Source: Bdellovibrio sp. (GTDB lineage Bacteria > Bdellovibrionota > Bdellovibrionia > Bdellovibrionales > Bdellovibrionaceae). Taken from it: 17,335 bases of DNA. The stretch is taken from NCBI GenBank assembly GCA_003176075.1, contig PSRN01000075.1:1-17335 (forward strand). Reading direction: 5' to 3'. Numbering within the stretch: position 1 is the stretch's first letter; each line of letters starts with the position of its first letter. Both the position numbers and the translations under genes were made by a program. The notes beneath the pieces are model-generated. The model was not told the DNA's origin. It saw only the letters and a list, made by a program, of their open reading frames with translations, and made no database searches. Shown here piece after piece: positions 14,716 to 17,335 of this stretch.

Positions 14716-15909
14716 TTATTGATGAATCTGGCCTTTCCTCTGAAGATCCTGAGTCTTGTTCATGCCATCATCCACTTTCTGAGCGAACGCGTTCAGCATT
14801 TCTTGCAGATCCTCGAATGACACTTGCACCGTCGACCCGGCGGGGCATTGAAGATCTTTTGTCGAGATCACTCGCATGTTCGCCACCTTGTCGCCTTCCC
14901 TTGGAGCTTGCGCGACCTTTAGAAGATCTCCCGCTGAAAGGTGACATTTTTGTTTGTCTTCATTCAATACCGACAGATTGATGTCGACGACGAAGATGTA
15001 CTCTGGATCTTGAAAAGCTTGCTCAAGCGCCGGTGAAATTTCGTTCTGGTAGTTTTGTCCGATTTCGCCGACTTGCTTGCGAAGTTGATCGCGATCGGGA
15101 GCTGAAATGCCGGTTCCTTGTCCCTTGCTGCGGTATCCGTCTTGGTACGCTTCTGCCAGCATTTCACCCATCACATAATCGGTAACCCAGAAAATGGGAT
15201 CGTCGTAATCGGCATAAGGTTCCCAGTACCAGGACCAGTCGGTACACCATGGAGCTCTCAACCAGGGCCACTCCCAGCGCCAGTGATATCCAAAGGGCGA
15301 TCCATACCATCTCCAAAACCAGTTTTCATAGCGCCAACCATGAAAATAGGTGTAGAAGTGTCGGCCATTCCAATCATGGTGCAAGAAGAATCGCCGTTCA
15401 TGGCCAAAGTTTCGCTGCACAAACCGGTGGCCGCCGATCGTCACTTCACTCTGTTTAAAGTGCTTGTTGCCACGCTCAAAGTTGCCGCTGACGTGGCCAG
15501 GTTTTCCATAGCCGCCATTGTCGCCACCGTGACCGATGCCACCTGTGCCGCCATGGCCAGCGCCACCGTGACCGATGCCACCAGTGCCGCCATGGCCAGC
15601 GCCACCGTGACCGATGCCACCTGTGCCGCCATGGCCAGCACCACCGTGGCCGGTGCCACCTGTGCCGCCATGGCCAGCGCCACCGCTACCGATGCCACCA
15701 TTGCCGCCATGACCTGCACCGCCCCTGCCACCGCTGCTGCCGGCACCCGCACCGGGACCAGCGCCGCTGCCGTGACCTCCAGTCAAGTCCGCTTGCGAAC
15801 TGCTGGCATTGCTGAGCTCTTCGAAGTTGCCGTACGGCTCCGCCTGGGCGGCGAGCGGAAGCACGCCCCACAAAAGCAGTAGACACGCACTGATTTTATG
15901 ATTTCTCAT
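14716..15909 (-). CDS. Secreted Gly/His-rich, Trp/Tyr-rich repeat protein
   Basis: 397 residues. ATG 15909 follows an AGGGGG Shine-Dalgarno and starts a signal peptide cleaved after AAQA (residue 23). Residues about 40-135 are Gly-rich with a 13-residue repeat built on GHGGTGGIGHGGA, encoded by 39-bp tandem DNA units. Residues about 170-240 are extremely aromatic and His-rich (HDWNGRHFYTYFHGW, WFWRWYGSPFGYHWRW, WSWYWEPY), followed by DPIFWVTDYVMGEMLAEAY. The last 110 residues form a compact domain: PEYIFVVDINLSV, KCHLSAGDLLKV, VISTKDLQCPAGS and VSFEDLQEMLNAFAQKVDDGM. I know a similar C-terminal arrangement from uncharacterised exported proteins with aromatic repeats, but I cannot name the family. 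The two Cys in it could form a disulphide. It is probably a cell-surface or periplasmic structural protein; metal binding by the Gly-His region is speculation. It has its own terminator and an A-rich 5' leader. Confidence 0.88.
   Translation of the reverse strand: MRNHKISACLLLLWGVLPLAAQAEPYGNFEELSNASSSQADLTGGHGSGAGPGAGAGSSGGRGGAGHGGNGGIGSGGAGHGGTGGTGHGGAGHGGTGGIGHGGAGHGGTGGIGHGGAGHGGTGGIGHGGDNGGYGKPGHVSGNFERGNKHFKQSEVTIGGHRFVQRNFGHERRFFLHHDWNGRHFYTYFHGWRYENWFWRWYGSPFGYHWRWEWPWLRAPWCTDWSWYWEPYADYDDPIFWVTDYVMGEMLAEAYQDGYRSKGQGTGISAPDRDQLRKQVGEIGQNYQNEISPALEQAFQDPEYIFVVDINLSVLNEDKQKCHLSAGDLLKVAQAPREGDKVANMRVISTKDLQCPAGSTVQVSFEDLQEMLNAFAQKVDDGMNKTQDLQRKGQIHQ
15523..15717. repeat. Five 39-bp tandem repeats coding for the Gly/His-rich region
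   Basis: Units at 15523-15561, 15562-15600, 15601-15639, 15640-15678 and 15679-15717. Units 1 and 3 are identical, unit 2 differs from them by one base, and units 4 and 5 are more divergent. Each unit is 13 codons, so gain or loss of units keeps the frame. Confidence 0.95.
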
Positions 15910-16140
15910 CTATCCCCCTACTCGTTTGATTTGTTTGGTCTGAGCTATTTTGTTTGTTTTGTTGCTTATTATTTGGTCTGTATTTCTTGAATCTATTTTT
16001 TTTTTGCTTTGATGACGTCTTATTTGTATTTCGACGTTAGACCTATTCCCCCCCTTGCTTCCCTAACGCTTAAAGCTTCATTGCCGATTCGTCAATAACT
16101 CTTAACGATCGTCAAATATCAAAGTATAGGCCTAAGAAAG

Positions 16141-16171
16141 AGCCAAGTCGGTGCCTTCGGCGCCTCCGCAG
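16141..16171 (+). repeat. Intergenic palindromic repeat, copy C (core only)
   Basis: AAGTCGGTGCCTTCGGCGCC followed by TCCGCAG matches the cores of copies A and B. The GGTGCC-TTC-GGCGCC palindrome is kept with a G-T pair. The outer part of the element (CAGCGTGGGCGGC) is missing here. Confidence 0.75.
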
Positions 16172-16198
16172 AATTTGGAAAATAACCCCACCCCCGCC

Positions 16199-16225
16199 TT
16201 TCGCGATTCTTTCAGGATCGCGAAA
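16199..16225. repeat. Perfect 9-bp hairpin in the intergenic region
   Basis: TTTCGCGAT (16199-16207) pairs with ATCGCGAAA (16217-16225) around TCTTTCAGG. There is no T-run on either side, so it is a stem-loop of unknown role rather than a standard terminator. Confidence 0.7.
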
Positions 16226-16366
16226 CCCTAAAGCTCTTCGCGCATCGCCAGCCAGTGACAATTCTCACTGCCTGTTTCGCAAAATCCAGTCAGCACTGGG
16301 CTGGTCTTGATTTCAACGAACCACCGGACCGCGGAGCCGCCAAGGGGCGGCGACTTGGGTTTAACA

Positions 16367-16423
16367 CCCGTGGCGTCTGCGGAGGTGCCGGAGGCACCGA
16401 CTTGGGCAGAGCCGCCCACGCTG
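16367..16423 (-). repeat. Intergenic palindromic repeat, copy B
   Basis: Read on the minus strand from 16423, this copy aligns with copy A (14646-14703) over its full length. Its centre is the perfect inverted repeat GGTGCC-GGA-GGCACC (16384-16398). It lies in opposite orientation to copy A, so the pair brackets the secreted repeat-protein gene and its promoter. Confidence 0.85.
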
Positions 16424-16626
16424 CGCTATACCAACGGACAACATCGTGGATGAAGATGAATCGGCGGAATGGGCGGCGAAGCCGCCACGGGTGTATTCTT
16501 TTTCTGGCCCATAGATTGACTTTGTTCCAGGCAGAAACGATTTATCGGCAGACGCGGGTGGCGGCACTGCAGGTCGCCGCCCAAGACTCCATCGATCACT
16601 CGACCTATTTTTGAAAGGAGAAAAGT

Positions 16627-17139
16627 ATGAGAAATATGCTGAACCCAGGCCAACTAGGGAAAATTGTCACGGTGAGATTTTCAGTGCCTTTTCTGGCGAC
16701 AGTCTTGTTGGGCTGGAATGCTTTTGCCAATTCTGGCCAGGTCTTCCATTGCCGAACGACCAGCCATGCTGACATTCGAACACTTGAAATTAGGACCACC
16801 CCGGACGGCGACTTGGCTGGCGCCATCGTACTGACCGATACCGCGCACGAGAAGCCCTGGGTGTTTCCTCCTGAAGAGGTTGTTCAATTTAAGAACCACA
16901 AGAATGACAAGAACGAAGATGAGTTATTTCTGAAGATTCGACACGACCACAAGCCAGAGACCGGTCCGGCGGCAGAAGGCAAGCCAGACACCGGTCCGGA
17001 GGCAGAAGGTTTTTTTGTCGATGTAAAGAGTTCGGACGAAGCGAGTTACCAAGGCAAGTTGACTTTCTATGCTCAGAAAGAGCGTCCGGGAAAAATTGAA
17101 CCGAAATCATCGCAAAAACTTTCCTGTTTGGTCTACTGA
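16627..17139 (+). CDS. Small exported hypothetical protein with a duplicated decapeptide
   Basis: 170 residues. ATG 16627 has a strong AAAGGAG seven bases upstream. The signal peptide runs to NAFA (residue 34), with hydrophobic core VPFLATVLLGW and a rather long n-region. The mature protein (about 136 residues) starts NSGQVFHC and ends SQKLSCLVY; the two Cys near its ends could form a disulphide. The sequence reads as a beta-type small periplasmic domain (TLEIRTTPDGDLAGAIVL, FFVDVKSSDEASYQGKLTFY). It is interrupted by two copies of a Pro/Gly/Glu-rich decapeptide (KPETGPAAEG, KPDTGPEAEG) encoded by a 30-bp tandem duplication. I recognise no family. It is the only plus gene in this corner and converges on the partial minus gene 22 bp further on. 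Confidence 0.85.
   Translation: MRNMLNPGQLGKIVTVRFSVPFLATVLLGWNAFANSGQVFHCRTTSHADIRTLEIRTTPDGDLAGAIVLTDTAHEKPWVFPPEEVVQFKNHKNDKNEDELFLKIRHDHKPETGPAAEGKPDTGPEAEGFFVDVKSSDEASYQGKLTFYAQKERPGKIEPKSSQKLSCLVY
16951..17010 (+). repeat. 30-bp tandem duplication within the small exported protein gene
   Basis: Bases 16951-16980 and 16981-17010 are near-identical, with a few substitutions, and code for two decapeptides starting KPE/KPD. The frame is preserved. Confidence 0.9.
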
Positions 17140-17161
17140 CCAAGAGCGTGGGTGACCTTGC

Positions 17162-17335
17162 CTATTGCTGTTTAAAGTTGGCCGTGGGAATCACTTGCCA
17201 CCCATCTGTTGTCAGTTGACCAAAGGAGTAGTTTACAAGATCCGGGCTGGTTTGAAAATTCGGCCCGAAAAATCCGGAACCGCCGCCAACCGTGCCGCAG
17301 AGTTGATCCGCCGCAGACGTCTGATCGGGGACAGG
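17162..17335 (-). CDS. C-terminal end of an unknown protein (5' part outside window)
   Basis: The minus-strand frame entering at 17335 is open for 57 codons to a TAG at 17164-17162. The residues read like a real secreted-protein C-terminus: QLCGTVGGGSGFFGPNF, PDLVNYSFGQLTTDGWQV, then PTANFKQQ and stop. It contains one Cys and is rich in Gly, Asn, Thr and Phe. I recognise no family. The gene converges on the plus gene ending at 17139. The lack of any interruption and the natural amino acid composition support it, but it is short. Confidence 0.6.
   Translation of the reverse strand, partial: PVPDQTSAADQLCGTVGGGSGFFGPNFQTSPDLVNYSFGQLTTDGWQVIPTANFKQQ

Larger units (their letters stand above)
15910..16626. 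other. 717-bp intergenic region: A/T-rich leader plus a cluster of GC-rich hairpins
   Basis: This stretch has no convincing gene. On the minus strand, 15910-16040 is an A-rich, G-poor leader for the secreted repeat protein, with a run of ten T at about 15996-16005 on the plus strand. 16090-16120 holds two TTGACG hexamers on the minus strand that could belong to its promoter. 16141-16490 is packed with palindromes: repeat C, a hairpin at 16199-16225, CAGTGA...TCACTG at 16253-16270, GCCGCC-AAGG-GGCGGC at 16336-16351, repeat B, and GGCGGC-GAA-GCCGCC at 16472-16486. ORFs here are made of repeat sequence. Confidence 0.6.

Noticed and set aside
15523..15717. Regular 39-bp repeats resembling a CRISPR array
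   Set aside because: The units are tandem with no unique spacers, are multiples of three and encode Gly/His repeats of a signal-peptide protein on the minus strand.
15118..15882. 254-residue plus-strand ORF opposite the secreted repeat protein
   Set aside because: Its Ala/Thr/Met repeats are the antisense reading of the 39-bp Gly/His units; the minus gene has a signal peptide, Shine-Dalgarno and terminator.
16228..16419. 63-residue minus-strand ORF with a protein-like C-terminal half (VRWFVEIKTSPVLTG)
   Set aside because: The N-terminal half is repeat B read in frame and no start signal is present. The C-terminal half could be a remnant of something, but the evidence is too thin to annotate.
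16255..16614. 119-residue plus-strand ORF before the small exported gene
   Set aside because: It is largely composed of palindromic repeat sequence, has no Shine-Dalgarno and no family features.

Overview
The window is chromosomal DNA of a Gram-negative bacterium, with tightly packed genes on both strands. Several products start with Sec signal peptides and have no family I recognise. That style, the moderate GC content and the lipoprotein-type gamma-glutamyltranspeptidase suggest a Bdellovibrionota/deltaproteobacterial relative. This is inference: there is no rRNA or taxonomic marker here.

Layout, left to right. 1-441 (+) is the C-terminal part of a zinc-type alcohol dehydrogenase, ending in a 16-bp tandem duplication. 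454-1527 and 1499-1921 (-) are two overlapping unknown ORFs; the coding signal seems to continue upstream across frame changes to about 2294, so this block may be partly decayed. 2480-6388 (+) encodes a 1302-residue exported membrane protein of unknown function. It converges with 6426-7265 (-), an exported ParB-like (ParBc_2) protein. 7530-9314 (+) is gamma-glutamyltranspeptidase (ggt) with all core catalytic motifs. 9392-11287 (-) is a secreted coiled-coil, Ser/Ala/Gly/Asn-rich protein, and 11399-12361 (-) is an exported protein with motifs like the TraB/GumN/ChaN (Tiki-type) fold.

12701-13954 (+) encodes a CYTH domain (class IV adenylyl cyclase/triphosphatase fold) fused to a class I SAM methyltransferase. 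It is followed 65 nt later by 14020-14475 (+), a small SLOG-superfamily 'putative molybdenum carrier' protein. This pair is the best candidate for an uncharacterised nucleotide- or phosphate-centred pathway. 14716-15909 (-) is a secreted Gly/His-rich and Trp/Tyr-rich protein with five 39-bp tandem repeats and a clear intrinsic terminator. Together with its promoter region it is flanked by inverted copies of a roughly 58-bp repeat. That repeat belongs to a small family of palindromic intergenic elements also seen at 16141 and, in partial form, at 12562. 16627-17139 (+) is a small exported protein with a 30-bp internal duplication, and 17162-17335 (-) is the C-terminus of a gene that runs off the window.

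No rRNA, tRNA, CRISPR array or transposase gene was seen. Apart from the CYTH-methyltransferase/SLOG pair and perhaps the two minus-strand genes at 9392-12361, neighbours show no obvious shared pathway.
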